A stretch of DNA of 64,000 nucleotides from Anniella stebbinsi (Eukaryota > Chordata > Lepidosauria > Squamata > Anniellidae), in assembly GCA_029215795.1 (NCBI GenBank), contig JARDYH010000003.1, positions 264,587,562-264,651,561 of the forward strand. The letters are read 5' to 3'. Made by a program: the position numbers and the translations under genes. Shown piece by piece: positions 63,283-64,000 of this stretch (the first letter of the stretch is position 1; every line of letters begins with the position of its first letter). The notes below the pieces were generated by a model, which was given only the letters and a program-made list of their open reading frames with translations, was not told the DNA's origin and searched no databases.

Positions 63283-64000
63283 ATGGAGATACGGTGTTCT
63301 GAGGAGGACTTGTCAGGTACGGGGAACATGGCTCAGACAGTTAATGGCTGTGCCGTGTTCCAGTCCTCCCCTCAACTGCAGTCTGTTGGTTGTCCTATCA
63401 GCCAGCCCTCAAGCCTCTGGATGCTGCTCATAAATGCCAGATCAATGCATAATAAGACTTCCTTCATCCACAACTTAATTGTGGATGAGGCAGCTAATCT
63501 GGCATGTATAACAGAGACCTGGGTGGGTGAGCAGGGAGGAGTCAGTCTCTCCCATCTATGCCCACCAGGGTACTTGGCTCAGCCGCAGGGTAGACCTATG
63601 GGCTGGGGAGGGGGTTGCTGTGGTCTACAGGAACTCCATCTCCCTCTGCAAGCTCCCCAATCATGTGACTACTGGTCTGGAATGTTTGCATCATGTGTTG
63701 AGTCAATGGGACAGATTAGGGATACTGTTGGTGTACTGCCCATCCTGCTGCTCAACAGACTCCCTAGGTGAGCTGACAGAGTTGGTCTTGGGTGTATTGT
63801 TGAGATCCCCCAGATTGTTGGTTTGGTTGGTGGCCCAGCTACATCCCTATCTGGATAGGGATAACCTGGCTTCAGTTGTCTATGCTATGGTAACCTCCAA
63901 GTTAGATTACTGCAACACGCTCTACGTGGGGCTGCCTTTGAAGATGGTTCAGAAGCTGCAGCTTGTGCAAAATGCAGCAGCCAGATTGATATCAGGAACC
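63283..64000 (+). pseudogene. L2 LINE ORF2: endonuclease joined to reverse-transcriptase end
   Basis: The first frame gives LLINARSMHNKTSFIHNLIV, ACITETWVGEQGGVSLSHL and CPPGY, the APE-type endonuclease of L2 (N at the first catalytic motif, E in ITETW). At the G-run near 63607 the frame shifts. The next frame reads VAVVYRNSISL, LGILLVYCP and LGELTELV, and continues without a stop to LDYCNTLYVGLPLKMVQKLQ and LVQNAAARLISGT at the right edge. The endonuclease thus runs directly into the C-terminal part near 63820, with the catalytic reverse transcriptase core deleted in frame. Confidence 0.8.

Overview
This window looks like repeat-rich intergenic or intronic DNA from a squamate reptile, most likely a lizard. 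The evidence is the repeat mix: CR1 LINEs ending in the CR1 octamer (ATTCTATG), L2 LINEs, an R4/Dong-type LINE with a restriction-like endonuclease, a young L1, a tRNA-derived SINE of the Sauria type, many microsatellites and a very dense load of short hAT-like DNA transposons (MITEs). I found no exon of a cellular protein-coding gene, no rRNA or tRNA gene, no CRISPR array and no bacterial-type operon. Most short open frames are chance frames or lie inside transposons.

Layout. 1-1230: L1 on the minus strand, with an ORF1 frame that stays open to the left edge and a 5' UTR. 1300-5800: MITEs, including an old copy of a palindromic family (3551-4491). 6545-7800: an L2 reverse-transcriptase fragment split by a solo LTR. 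8000-19700: MITEs, a SINE, LINE tails, an R4/Dong fragment, and two L2 copies meeting tail to tail near 16.1 kb. 19.9-22.3 kb: a GC-rich hairpin-module MITE (family A) beside families C and J. 22.5-23.2 kb: CR1. 24-27 kb: MITEs. 27.9-30.7 kb: the most striking object, a 2.9-kb hAT-like element (family B) made of two 1.26-kb arms that are about 99.5% identical and inverted, with a perfect 8-bp target duplication. 31-45 kb: more MITEs, CR1 and L2 pieces, an apparent composite of two family E MITEs (40.1-40.8 kb) and a family H element with a perfect 8-bp target duplication (39.1-39.8 kb). 45.1-46 kb: a ladder of GC-rich hairpins. 46-62 kb: CR1, R4/Dong and L2 fragments and further MITEs. 62.8-64 kb: the 5' end of an L2 with tandem promoter-like repeats, whose endonuclease region is joined in frame to the end of the reverse-transcriptase region and continues past the right edge.

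Family letters used below are local labels. A, B and H share the terminus TAGGGRTGTGCAC or TAGGGRTGTG and make 8-bp target duplications, so they may be moved by one hAT transposase that is not encoded here. C is GC-rich and ends in CTTTCTACAC. D has termini like GGCCAGATCTACACC. E is the AGGAGGACAGGGCTC palindrome. F starts GGCTGAATTC. I starts GGGATGTTGG or GGGATGGGTGAA. J carries CCATTT/AAATGG arms and ends CATCCCTA. K starts AGTGGAGGCTG. L starts GGTGACCATATTTTGG. M is the TGCAATCCTATGC palindrome. N is a TGCACATTTTTTCAAA-type repeat. All family assignments to named superfamilies come from motif recognition, not from a database search.
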